From contig NZ_CADEPL010000016.1 of the NCBI RefSeq assembly GCF_902829295.1, positions 1-64,000 of the forward strand: a stretch of 64,000 nt of DNA, given 5' to 3'. The notes below the pieces were generated by a model. That model saw only the letters and a list, made by a program, of their open reading frames with translations. It did no database searches and had not been told where the DNA came from. The stretch is from Vogesella oryzae (GTDB taxonomy: Bacteria > Pseudomonadota > Gammaproteobacteria > Burkholderiales > Chromobacteriaceae). Of this stretch, positions 45,742 to 57,923 are shown one piece after another. Position 1 is the first letter of the stretch, and each line of letters starts with the position of its first letter. The position numbers and the translations under genes are program-made.

Positions 45742-45948
45742 CTATCTGGTGTGACATTCCCTACTACAGAATGCGCAACCGTCTGAGTTTTTGTAGCGAG
45801 CAAGAACTCTTGCGCGAGCTAGTGCCATCTTACAACTGGCAAAAACACCAAGAAATTCGGCTTCCTTGGGAAAGTACATGCAACCTTCTCGGTGAACTTC
45901 GTGCTCACCGCTGGGTTGCGGGTTTGTATTGACATAGTAACGTGCCAT
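45742..45948 (-). CDS. Small Cys/His-rich protein, unknown function
   Basis: 68 residues starting MARYYVNTNPQPSGEHEVH. Conserved-looking features: HEVHREGC, FASCKMALARAR, and CAFCSRECHTR at the end, giving five cysteines and several histidines, suggestive of a small metal-binding or disulphide-linked module. I recall similar ~70-residue YYVN...HEVH proteins in many bacteria, without known function. No strong ribosome site (AGGGGCTGCTAA before ATG). Confidence 0.65.
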   Translation of the reverse strand: MARYYVNTNPQPSGEHEVHREGCMYFPKEAEFLGVFASCKMALARARVLARYKNSDGCAFCSRECHTR

Positions 45949-46163
45949 TTAGCAGCCCCTGTCTTGTTCAAATAATGTGGGTGTGAACCAGCCAAGACAC
46001 GTGATAACATCGCTGCGCTTTCCAAAGCAGCATTCCTTCACTCGTTTGGCGGGAGGTTTGCTCGAAACCCTCAACGTTCCCGCGTTGGGGGTTTCGCCTT
46101 TTCTGGACCTAGTTTCCTTGGCCCATTTTCAAATCGACTGCACACAATCGGCTTGAAGATGGG

Positions 46164-46217
46164 GGTTGGCCGCATGCGGCCAACCTTGTGAGGGATGCGG
46201 CCTTGTGGCCGCATCCC
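46164..46217. terminator. Double hairpin 3' of nrdA built from repeat words
   Basis: 46164-46185 is two full 11-mers fused head to head (a 22-base perfect palindrome). Next comes GGGATGCGGCC/GGCCGCATCCC with loop TTGT (46192-46217), ending 9 bases from the nrdA stop. Probably the nrdA terminator, lacking a U tract. A third hairpin, CGAAACCCTCAACG/CGTTGGGGGTTTCG, lies at about 46060-46094, followed by CCTTTTC. Confidence 0.65.
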
Positions 46218-46226
46218 TGTCACGAC

Positions 46227-49088
46227 TTACTGGCAGCTCTCGCAATCCGGATTGTCGATAGAGCAGAACTTGGCATCGGTAGCCGGAGTGGTATCCACCA
46301 CGGCGGCCGGTGCGGCTGCTGCGGCCGGGCCGGAGGCAACGGCGTTCAGTTCGCCGCCACGGCCGGTGGATTTCTCCGCCGAGCTGGCGCCCAGGGTGCG
46401 CAGGTAGTAGGTGGTCTTCAGGCCCTTCACCCAGGCGTGCTTGTACAGCTCGTCCAGTTTCTTGCCCGATGCGCCAGCCATGTACAGGTTCAGCGACTGC
46501 GCCTGGTCGATCCACTTCTGGCGACGGGAGGCGGCTTCCACCAGCCAGCGCGGGTCAACTTCAAACGCGGTGGCGTAGATGGCTTTCAGCTCGGCCGGTA
46601 CGCGGTCGATGCGCCCCAGGCTGCCGTCGAAGTATTTCAGGTCGGCGACCATCACTTCGTCCCACAGGCCCAGTTTCTTCAGGTCACGCACCAGGTATTC
46701 GTTGGTAACGGTGAACTCGCCGGACAGGTTGGATTTCACGAACAGGTTCTGGTAGGTCGGCTCGATGGAGGCGGACACACCGATGATGTTGGCGATGGTC
46801 GCGGTCGGGGCGATCGCCAGCACGTTGGAGTTGCGCATGCCGTGCTTGGCGATGCGGTCGCGCAGGCGGCTCCAGTCCATGCGTTCGGTGCGGTCCACTT
46901 CCAGATAGCCGCCGCGCTCGGCTGCCAGCAGGTTGATGCTGTCGTGCGGCAGGATGCCACGATCCCACAGGCTGCCCTTGTACGACGGGTAGCGGCCACG
47001 TTCTTCGGCCAGCTCGGTGGAGGCGAGGTAGGCGTGGTAGGCCACGGCTTCCATCGATACGTCGGCAAATTCCACCGCGGCTTCGGAAGCGTAGGCAATG
47101 CGCATCTGGTGCAGGCAGTCCTGGAAGCCCATGATGCCCATGCCCACCGGACGGTGCTTCAGGTTGGAGTTGCGCGCCTTCTTCACCGGGTAGAAGTTGA
47201 TGTCGATGACGTTGTCCAGCATGCGCAGGGCAACTCGCACGGTGCGGCCAACCTTTTCGGTATCCAGTTCCAGCTTGCCGCCGACGTCTTTCATGTGGCG
47301 GGCCAGGTTGATGGAGCCCAGGTTGCACACGGCGATTTCGTCGTCGTTGGTGTTCAGGGTGATTTCGGTACACAGGTTGGAGCTGTGGACCACGCCCATG
47401 TGTTGCTGCGGGCTGCGCACGTTGCACGGATCCTTGAAGGTGATCCACGGGTGGCCAGTTTCAAACAGCATGGTCAGCATTTTGCGCCACAGGCTCAGGG
47501 CCGGAATCTGCTTGAATACTTTCAGCTCGCCACGGCGGCCTTTTTCTTCGTAGGCGGTGTAGGCCTTTTCGAATTCCTTGCCCACCAGGTCGTGCAGGTC
47601 CGGGCACTCGGACGGCGAGAACAGGCACCAGTCGGCACCTTCCATCACGCGCTTCATGAACAGGTCCGGAATCCAGTTGGCGGTGTTCATGTCGTGGGTG
47701 CGGCGACGGTCGTCACCGGTGTTCTTGCGCAGCTCGAGGAATTCCTCGATGTCGGCGTGCCAGGTTTCCAGGTAGGCACACACCGCGCCCTTGCGCTTGC
47801 CACCCTGGTTGACTGCCACGGCGGTGTCGTTGACCACTTTCAGGAACGGCACCACGCCTTGCGATTTGCCGTTGGTACCCTTGATGTGGCTGCCCATCGC
47901 GCGCACCGGGGTCCAGTCGTTGCCCAGGCCGCCGGCAAACTTGGACAGCAGCGCGTTTTCCTTGATGCCTTCGTAGATGCCGTCGAGGTCATCGGCGATG
48001 GTGGTCAGGTAGCAGCTGGACAGCTGGCTGCGGCGGGTGCCGGAGTTGAACAGCGTCGGGGTGGACGACATGAAATCGAAGCTGGACAGCACGTTGTAGA
48101 ACTCGATGGCGCGGTCTTCGCGGTTCACTTCGTTCAGTGCCAGGCCCATGGCGACGCGCATGTAGAACGCCTGCGGCATTTCGATGCGGGTACCGTCCAC
48201 GTGCAGGAAGTAGCGGTCGTACAGGGTCTGCAGGCCCAGGTAGCCGAACTGCAGGTCGCGTTCCGGCTTCAGTGCGGCGCCCAGTTTTTTCAGGTCGAAC
48301 TCGCCCAGTTTTTCATCCAGCAGCTCGGCGGCAATGCCTTTCTTGATGAAGTCCGGGAAGTACAGCGGGTAGTGGGTGTCCATCTCGGCCTGGCTGATGG
48401 CTTCGCCGAGGATTTCCAGACGGATATTGCCCAGCAGCAGGCGGGCGGTGACGTAGTCGTAAGCCGGGTCCTGCTCGATCAGCGCGCGGGCAGCCAGAAT
48501 GGCGGACTTGTTGACTTCTTCTTCCGATACGCCGTCGTAGATGTTCTTCAGCGTCTCGGACAGGATGGCGTCAACGTCGGTGTTGGCCAGTGCCACGCAG
48601 GCGGCTTCGATGGTGGCGCGCAGTTTGGCCACGTCCAGCGGCAGCTTGCGGCCGTCCTTGCGGACCACGTTGATCTGGATCTGGTGCAGCGCTTCGCCAC
48701 GCGCGGCGCGTTCTTGCGAGCGCTGTTCGCGGTACAGCACGTAGGCGCGGGCCACGTCGTGCTCGCCGGCACGCATCATGGACAGTTCGACCTGGTCCTG
48801 GATGTCTTCGATATGGATGGCGCCGCCTTCCGGCTTGCGACGCATCAGCGCATTGACCACGCCTTCGGTGAGCTGCGCCACTTTTTCGCGGATGCTGGCG
48901 GAATTCACGCTCTCGGCACCCAGCACGGCCAGGAAGGCCTTGGTCATGGCAATGGAGATTTTCACCGGTTCGAACGGAACAACGGCGCCATTGCGACGAA
49001 TGGTCTTGTACTGGCTGAAGTCCGCCTGCGGTGCGGCGGCGCGACCCAGTTCGGCGGCGGTGTTCGCTTCGGTAGTGGTCAGTGGCAT
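46227..49088 (-). CDS. nrdA: Class Ia ribonucleotide reductase, alpha subunit
   Basis: 953 residues, longer than E. coli NrdA (761). The extra length comes from two ATP-cone-like regions at the N-terminus, about 24-114 (YKTIRRNGAVVPFEPVKIS) and about 138-225 (INVVRKDGRKLPLDVAKLR), and a low-complexity linker before the tail. Catalytic Cys in SQLSSCYLTTI, the N-C-E radical set in SSNLCTEITLNT, Cys in IAVCNLGSINL, and tail cysteines CESCQ for thioredoxin are all present. It reduces ribonucleoside diphosphates with NrdB. Start ATG 49088 follows GAGGGA. Upstream 231 bases lies an NrdR-like site. Confidence 0.96.
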   Translation of the reverse strand: MPLTTTEANTAAELGRAAAPQADFSQYKTIRRNGAVVPFEPVKISIAMTKAFLAVLGAESVNSASIREKVAQLTEGVVNALMRRKPEGGAIHIEDIQDQVELSMMRAGEHDVARAYVLYREQRSQERAARGEALHQIQINVVRKDGRKLPLDVAKLRATIEAACVALANTDVDAILSETLKNIYDGVSEEEVNKSAILAARALIEQDPAYDYVTARLLLGNIRLEILGEAISQAEMDTHYPLYFPDFIKKGIAAELLDEKLGEFDLKKLGAALKPERDLQFGYLGLQTLYDRYFLHVDGTRIEMPQAFYMRVAMGLALNEVNREDRAIEFYNVLSSFDFMSSTPTLFNSGTRRSQLSSCYLTTIADDLDGIYEGIKENALLSKFAGGLGNDWTPVRAMGSHIKGTNGKSQGVVPFLKVVNDTAVAVNQGGKRKGAVCAYLETWHADIEEFLELRKNTGDDRRRTHDMNTANWIPDLFMKRVMEGADWCLFSPSECPDLHDLVGKEFEKAYTAYEEKGRRGELKVFKQIPALSLWRKMLTMLFETGHPWITFKDPCNVRSPQQHMGVVHSSNLCTEITLNTNDDEIAVCNLGSINLARHMKDVGGKLELDTEKVGRTVRVALRMLDNVIDINFYPVKKARNSNLKHRPVGMGIMGFQDCLHQMRIAYASEAAVEFADVSMEAVAYHAYLASTELAEERGRYPSYKGSLWDRGILPHDSINLLAAERGGYLEVDRTERMDWSRLRDRIAKHGMRNSNVLAIAPTATIANIIGVSASIEPTYQNLFVKSNLSGEFTVTNEYLVRDLKKLGLWDEVMVADLKYFDGSLGRIDRVPAELKAIYATAFEVDPRWLVEAASRRQKWIDQAQSLNLYMAGASGKKLDELYKHAWVKGLKTTYYLRTLGASSAEKSTGRGGELNAVASGPAAAAAPAAVVDTTPATDAKFCSIDNPDCESCQ

Positions 49089-49275
49089 TGTTTTTCCCTC
49101 GTGGTGGGGTTCGGGTTATTCGATCGACCTGACGGCCCGCTTGGGAGTCGCTAACAAAACCGCTGCGGCGGGTTGAGGGCAGCGGCTGTCGGCAGGGGCC
49201 GGGCTTTGTTAGCGACTCGTTGGCGACGGCACGCTGGCAGATAGCCAGAATACGGCGCGAAACGTAGTGACTGGC

Positions 49276-49317
49276 TGTGGACAATTCTGTTGAAAAGCTG
49301 TGTGCCAGTTGTGCACA
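49276..49317. promoter_or_regulatory. Two DnaA-box-like 9-mers upstream of nrdA
   Basis: TGTGGACAA at 49276-49284 (complement TTGTCCACA) and TTGTGCACA at 49309-49317 each differ by one or two bases from TTATCCACA. DnaA regulates nrdAB in E. coli. Short degenerate sites, so low certainty. Confidence 0.35.
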
Positions 49318-49318
49318 A

Positions 49319-49365
49319 ACACAATATAGTGGGTTTGGCAGCAAGAACGACGCAAATTCTAGTGG
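49319..49365. promoter_or_regulatory. nrdR box: Tandem NrdR boxes upstream of nrdA
   Basis: ACACAATATAGTGGGT (49319-49334) matches the NrdR consensus ACACWATATATWGTGT at 13 of 16 positions. A weaker second box, ACGCAAATTCTAGTGG (49350-49365), starts exactly 31 bases on, three helical turns, as NrdR requires. The 537-base gap from nrdA to pgeF is otherwise without a gene. Confidence 0.65.
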
Positions 49366-49569
49366 TGAAGCGAGGCGGGAACAAGTCTTGACACGCCGCC
49401 GAAAAACCGAAATTCAAGCCAGTATTGGCTTAGCGGCCCGTTATAAATTTTCGGGGTGCCAGGCCACGGCTGTGACGCGAATGCGACATGCCTGTTGCAT
49501 CAAGGCTTTGCGGCCGGTGTGGTTTGGTAGCGGGAGTGGCGGGGCAAAAGGGCTGTGGCAATTTGGCGA

Positions 49570-49606
49570 CGCCCAAAAACAGGAAAGGGCGGCAGTGGCC
49601 GCCCTC
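49570..49606 (-). terminator. Rho-independent terminator of pgeF
   Basis: On the minus strand AGGGCGGC/GCCGCCCT with a 4-base loop, followed by TTCCTGTTTTTG; about 20 bases after the pgeF stop. Confidence 0.7.
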
Positions 49607-49625
49607 TGGACACAAGATATTGTGG

Positions 49626-50360
49626 TTAGCTGATCCAGATCAGACTGGCCATGCGGCCAGTCACGCCATCGCGACGGTAGGAGAAGAAGCGGTTGCGTTC
49701 GATGACGGTGCAGGCGTCGCCGCCGTAGATTTCGGTTACGCCGAGTGCGGCCAGCCGCTGGCGTGCCAGCAGGTAGATATCGGCCAGGTACTTGCCGTCG
49801 TCAATCGGCTGGAAGGCTTCCACGGCGTGGATGTCGTGCGCCAGAAAGGCGTCGCGCACCTCGGCGCCGACTTCGAAAGCATCCGGGCCGATGGCCGGGC
49901 CCAGATAGGCGACAAGGTTGGCCGCAGGTTCGTTCATCGCCTGTACGGTGGCCTCGATCACGCCATTGCACAGCCCGCGCCAGCCGGCGTGGGCCGCGCC
50001 CACTACCGTGCCGGCGCGATCTGCCAGCAGTACCGGCAGGCAGTCGGCGGTCATGATGGCGCACACCACGCCCGGGGTGCGGCTGAAGCTGGCGTCGGCC
50101 TTGGGTTTGCTGCCGGGGGCCACGGTGGCGGCGTCGACCACCACCGTGCCGTGCACCTGTTCCAGCCAGGCCGGGTCGGCGGGCAGGTGGTCGCGCAGCG
50201 CCGCACGGTTGGCGGCAACGTTGGCCGGACTGTCGCCAACGTGGTCGCCCAGGTTCAGGCTGTTATACGGGGCCGGGCTGACGCCGCCGCTGCGGGTGGT
50301 GATCAGGCTGCCGACGTTGGCCGCAAGCGGCCACTCCGGTGTGATCCACTCATGGGACAT
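49626..50360 (-). CDS. pgeF: Peptidoglycan editing factor / YfiH-family purine-nucleoside and polyphenol oxidase-like protein
   Basis: 244 residues, CNF1/YfiH fold. Metal/active-site residues: H in EQVHGTVV, C in IMTADCLPVLL and H in AAHAGWRGLCNG. Family members remove mis-inserted residues from peptidoglycan precursors (PgeF) and some act on purine nucleosides. The start overlaps the end of rluD by 11 bases, and the rluD-pgeF pair is a widely conserved arrangement. Confidence 0.9.
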   Translation of the reverse strand: MSHEWITPEWPLAANVGSLITTRSGGVSPAPYNSLNLGDHVGDSPANVAANRAALRDHLPADPAWLEQVHGTVVVDAATVAPGSKPKADASFSRTPGVVCAIMTADCLPVLLADRAGTVVGAAHAGWRGLCNGVIEATVQAMNEPAANLVAYLGPAIGPDAFEVGAEVRDAFLAHDIHAVEAFQPIDDGKYLADIYLLARQRLAALGVTEIYGGDACTVIERNRFFSYRRDGVTGRMASLIWIS

Positions 50361-51474
50361 AGTGCACCTCTACGTCGTAATCGTCGTCGTCCCAGTCGTC
50401 ATCATCGTCGTCGGAGAGCTCGGCGGCCTTGAGTGCCTGCTTGGCGTTGGCCGCGGCCTGCTTTTCCTCTGCCTCGGTGCGCAATGCTTCCAGTACCGCT
50501 TTCATGTCGTCCGGCACCGGCGCTTTCCAGCTGCGGGTGATGCCGGTGGCCGGGTGTACCAGGGCCAGGGTGTAGGCGTGCAGTGCCTGGCGCCCCAGCT
50601 GCTTGATGGCGGCATCGACGGTCTCGCTACCATGGTGGCGCGGGTTGCCGTAGACCGGATCGCCGGCCAGCGGGTGCTTGGCCTCGCGCATGTGGACGCG
50701 GATCTGGTGGGTGCGGCCGGTTTCCAGCTTGCATTCCACGTAGCTGAAGTCGGCAAAGCGCTCCAGTACCCGCAGATGGGTGATGGCCGGCTTGCCGCCG
50801 AAGCGCACCACGGCCATTTTCAGGCGGTTGTGCGGGTCGCGGCCGATCAGGGTTTCGATCTTACCGTCGAACGGTACCACGCCGGTGGCGATGGCGCGGT
50901 AGACGCGCTTGACGCTGCGTGCCTGCAGCTGCTGCACTAGATTGGTCTGCGCCTGCAGGCTGCGGGCTACCACCATCAGGCCGGAGGTGTCCTTGTCCAG
51001 ACGATGCACGATGCCGGCGCGCGGAATGGCGGCCAGCTCCGGGTAGCGGTACAGCAGGCCGTTGAGCAGGGTGCCGCTCCAGTTACCTACCGCTGGGTGC
51101 ACCACCATGCCGGCTGGCTTGTTGACCACGATCAGGTGCTCGTCTTCGTACAGCACCGGGAAGTCCACCGGTTCCGGCTGGTAGTTTTGCTCGTCCGGTG
51201 CGCGCACGATTTCCAGGTCGATGACTTCGCCGCCCAGCAGCTTGGTCTTGCCGGCAACGATTTTGCCATCGAGCTTGACCTTGCCGTCCTTGATCCATTG
51301 CGTCATGCGGCTGCGCGAGTAATCCGGCAGCATTTTGGACAGCGCGCCGTCCAGGCGCTCGCCGCCGAGCTCGTATGGCACGGTCAGCTGCTTCAGCTCC
51401 GCAACAGGTTCGCTGCCGGTATCCAGTGTTTCATCGTCCAGCAACTCGTCGCCGAGCATGTCTTGTTCGTTCAT
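50350..51474 (-). CDS. rluD: 23S rRNA pseudouridine synthase RluD, with acidic tail
   Basis: 374 residues: N-terminal S4 RNA-binding domain (about 40-95, GERLDGALSKMLPDYSRSRM), then the RluA-type catalytic domain with the aspartate in AGIVHRLDKDTSGLMV and the GRTHQIRVHM motif. It modifies helix 69 uridines (1911/1915/1917) of 23S rRNA. Unusually it ends in a Lys/Ala-rich helix and then a run of eleven acidic or near-acidic residues (SDDDDDDWDDDDYD). Divergent from bamD, as is usual in betaproteobacteria. Confidence 0.94.
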   Translation of the reverse strand: MNEQDMLGDELLDDETLDTGSEPVAELKQLTVPYELGGERLDGALSKMLPDYSRSRMTQWIKDGKVKLDGKIVAGKTKLLGGEVIDLEIVRAPDEQNYQPEPVDFPVLYEDEHLIVVNKPAGMVVHPAVGNWSGTLLNGLLYRYPELAAIPRAGIVHRLDKDTSGLMVVARSLQAQTNLVQQLQARSVKRVYRAIATGVVPFDGKIETLIGRDPHNRLKMAVVRFGGKPAITHLRVLERFADFSYVECKLETGRTHQIRVHMREAKHPLAGDPVYGNPRHHGSETVDAAIKQLGRQALHAYTLALVHPATGITRSWKAPVPDDMKAVLEALRTEAEEKQAAANAKQALKAAELSDDDDDDWDDDDYDVEVHYVP

Positions 51475-51609
51475 GGTGTTGGTGCGTGTTCTTCTAAAGG
51501 AGTGATTTTAAAGGTTTCGGCCGGGGTTGTCCTGCCGGCCTGCGTGCTGTCCGCCGGTAATGGTGTGGCGGTGCGGTGGCATGGGGCGTGCGCGACCGTC
51601 TGTTTTGGT

Positions 51610-51615
51610 TATAAT
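51610..51615 (+). promoter_or_regulatory. Possible bamD -10 box
   Basis: A perfect TATAAT 28 bases before the bamD ATG in the rluD-bamD gap. No good -35 at 17 bases. Pattern-only call. Confidence 0.4.
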
Positions 51616-51642
51616 CGTGCGCAGTCTAAACAGGGACGTCTC

Positions 51643-52434
51643 ATGAAAAAACGCTTTGTATCCTTGCTCGTCGCGGTGTTGCTGGCGGGTTGTGCCACAG
51701 TGGACACGCAGGATGAAACCCGTGGCTGGTCGGTAGACCGCCTTTATTCCGAAGCCCATGACGAGCTTAATGGCGGCAACTATACCCGCGCCATCAAGCT
51801 GTTTGAGACGCTGCAGGCCCGTTACCCGTACGGCAAACATGCCCAGCAGGCGCTGATGGAGCAGGCTTATACCCATTACAAGGATGGCGAGCCGGAGCTG
51901 GCGGTGGCTGCGGCCAACCGTTTTATCCGCCTGTACCCGGCGAACCCCAACGTCGACTACATGTACTACCTGAAGGGCCTGGTGTACTACAACGACGACA
52001 ACTCCTTCCTGTCGCGCATGACCGGTCAGGATATGAGCGAACGCGATCCGAAAGCAGCGCGTGATTCCTATGCTGCCTTCCGCGAACTGATTGTACGTTT
52101 CCCGCAAAGCCAGTATGCCGAGGATGCCAGCGCGAAAATGCAGCGGCTGGTGGTGGCGCTGGGAGGTAACGAGATGCATGTGGCGCGCTACTACATGAAG
52201 CGTAGCGCCTGGATGGCGGCAATCGGCCGTGCGCAAACCGTGCTGAAAGAGTACGGCAATACTGGCTACAACGATGAGGCCCTGGCAATCATGGTGGTGG
52301 CTTACGACAAGCTGGGCATGAAGGACCTGAGTCAGGACAGCCTGCGGGTGCTGAAGCTGAACTATCCGCAAAGCCCGTTTGCTGCCGGTGAATGGCGCAC
52401 CAAGGAGCAATCCTGGTGGAAATTCTGGGGTTGA
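51643..52434 (+). CDS. bamD: Outer membrane assembly lipoprotein BamD (ComL)
   Basis: 263 residues. Lipoprotein signal MKKRFVSLLVAVLLAGCATV, then five TPR-like repeats (LYSEAHDELNGGNYTRAIKLF, ANRFIRLYPANPNVDYMYYLKG and so on). It is the essential partner of BamA that places beta-barrel proteins in the outer membrane; the Neisseria homologue is called ComL. ATG 51643 follows AGGGAC. Strong terminator downstream. Confidence 0.95.
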   Translation: MKKRFVSLLVAVLLAGCATVDTQDETRGWSVDRLYSEAHDELNGGNYTRAIKLFETLQARYPYGKHAQQALMEQAYTHYKDGEPELAVAAANRFIRLYPANPNVDYMYYLKGLVYYNDDNSFLSRMTGQDMSERDPKAARDSYAAFRELIVRFPQSQYAEDASAKMQRLVVALGGNEMHVARYYMKRSAWMAAIGRAQTVLKEYGNTGYNDEALAIMVVAYDKLGMKDLSQDSLRVLKLNYPQSPFAAGEWRTKEQSWWKFWG

Positions 52435-52447
52435 TTGTGGCTTTGCC

Positions 52448-52482
52448 ATAAAAAACGGCGCCTTCAAGGCGCCGTTTTTTAT
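52448..52482. terminator. Bidirectional terminator
   Basis: AAAAAACGGCGCC/GGCGCCGTTTTTT around TTCAA, between converging bamD and glnB. Confidence 0.9.
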
Positions 52483-52495
52483 TGGTTCGCGCTGG

Positions 52496-52940
<445 letters not shown>

Positions 52941-52984
52941 GACGCGCTTTCCTGATCCTTGTCTCTCCTTGTTGCGGGAATCCA

Positions 52985-56866
<3,882 letters not shown>

Positions 56867-56884
56867 GCCGGCCCGGCCTGCAGC

Positions 56885-56917
56885 TAAAAACGCCCCTCGC
56901 GAGGGGCGTTTTTTTTT
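56885..56917 (+). terminator. Rho-independent terminator
   Basis: AAAAACGCCCCTC/GAGGGGCGTTTTTTTTT hairpin ending purL. Confidence 0.9.
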
Positions 56918-56939
56918 GTTCCGGCCATGCTGCCGGTGC

Positions 56940-57029
56940 TCAGAACAGTAGATGCCAGGTAAGGGCCAGCAGCACGATTGCGGCCAACTCTGGCGCGTAC
57001 AGCTTGATGGTGTGAAGCAGCCGGCGCAT
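56940..57029 (-). CDS. Possible 29-residue single-pass membrane peptide
   Basis: ATG at 57029 behind GGGAG at 5-base spacing, coding MRRLLHTIKLYAPELAAIVL... and ending LTWHLLF: a basic start and one hydrophobic helix. Small and unsupported by homology, but the ribosome site and membrane-helix pattern make it worth noting. A 10-mer repeat-word copy (56979-56988) is inside it. Confidence 0.35.
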   Translation of the reverse strand: MRRLLHTIKLYAPELAAIVLLALTWHLLF

Positions 57030-57381
57030 GGGGACTCCCGGGAGCTGAAGCAGACTGATGCAGTCTAGGCGGCCGGGCTGCAACGGCTGGTGCGCAGGCG
57101 ACCGCCGCATGCCGGCAGGCGACGGCCCTGTCGGCGGGGCTTGGCATGGTGGACGGCCTGACCCGACGTAAGTAGCGAACAGGCAGGGCGGTCCCGGCAG
57201 ACCACCAGCGGCATTTCTGCCCGCGCTTGCCGGCCGGCTGGACGGATTTCGCCATTTCGTGTCGGACGGCGGCAAATACCGGTCGTTGCCGTCGAGGTTG
57301 GCCGCATGGCCCTCATGCAACATTTCTCCTGACTGGCGGAGCGCACCCCGCGCCCGCAACACAACGTGCAGGAGACTCGTG
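57030..57381. other. Intergenic region before the dimethylglycine operon
   Basis: About 350 bases. Contains a full GGTTGGCCGCA at 57296-57306 and the ribosome site AGGAGA at 57370-57375. It must hold the operon promoter and operator, but I see no clear consensus. Confidence 0.5.
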
Positions 57382-57915
57382 ATGCAACCACTCGTACCCA
57401 TCGACGTCGACCCGGATACCGGCGTGTGGACCACCAATGGCCTGCCGATGCTGTATGTGCCGCGCCATTTCTTCGTCAACAACCATATGGCCGTCGAGGC
57501 GGCATTGGGTAAGGGCACTTATTCCGAGGCGCTGTACGACGCCGGCTACCGTTCCGCCTACTTCTGGTGCGATGCCGAATCCCGTACCCACGGCCTGCAG
57601 GGCATGGCGGTGTTCGAACACTATCTGAACCGCCTGTCGCAGCGCGGCTGGGGCCAGTTCTCTTTCATCAGCGCCGATCCGGCCAGCGGCAATGCCCAGA
57701 TCCGTCTCGACAACTCCTGCTTCGTACTGGCGCAGGGTGTGGCCGGCGCACCGCAAAGCGAAGGCAAGGCCTGTTACATGTTTGCCGGCTGGTTTGCCGG
57801 CGCCATGGACTGGGTGGGCGAACACCTCGGCCACGACTATCACACCATCAGCGCGGAAACCCAGTGTGCCGGCGAAGGTGCCGACTACTGCGTGTTCACT
57901 GTCGAGCCGAAGTGA
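57382..57915 (+). CDS. DUF5943 / 4-vinyl-reductase-like protein of the dgc operon
   Basis: 177 residues. It ends with a V4R-like pattern (HDYHTISAETQCAGEGADYCVFTVEP) whose Cys residues may bind a small molecule or metal. In Pseudomonas the same gene (next to dgcA) is DUF5943 and belongs to the dimethylglycine cluster; its role is not known to me. ATG 57382 follows AGGAGA; eight bases separate it from dgcA. Confidence 0.78.
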   Translation: MQPLVPIDVDPDTGVWTTNGLPMLYVPRHFFVNNHMAVEAALGKGTYSEALYDAGYRSAYFWCDAESRTHGLQGMAVFEHYLNRLSQRGWGQFSFISADPASGNAQIRLDNSCFVLAQGVAGAPQSEGKACYMFAGWFAGAMDWVGEHLGHDYHTISAETQCAGEGADYCVFTVEPK

Positions 57916-57923
57916 GGTGAGCC

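Noticed and set aside
45949..46160. tRNA gene in the gap upstream of the 68-residue gene
   Set aside because: The hairpin at about 46060-46094 is an isolated stem without cloverleaf arms, T-loop or CCA-type acceptor.
46188..49154. 988-codon plus-strand open frame over nrdA
   Set aside because: Antisense shadow of nrdA, whose motifs are all intact on the minus strand.
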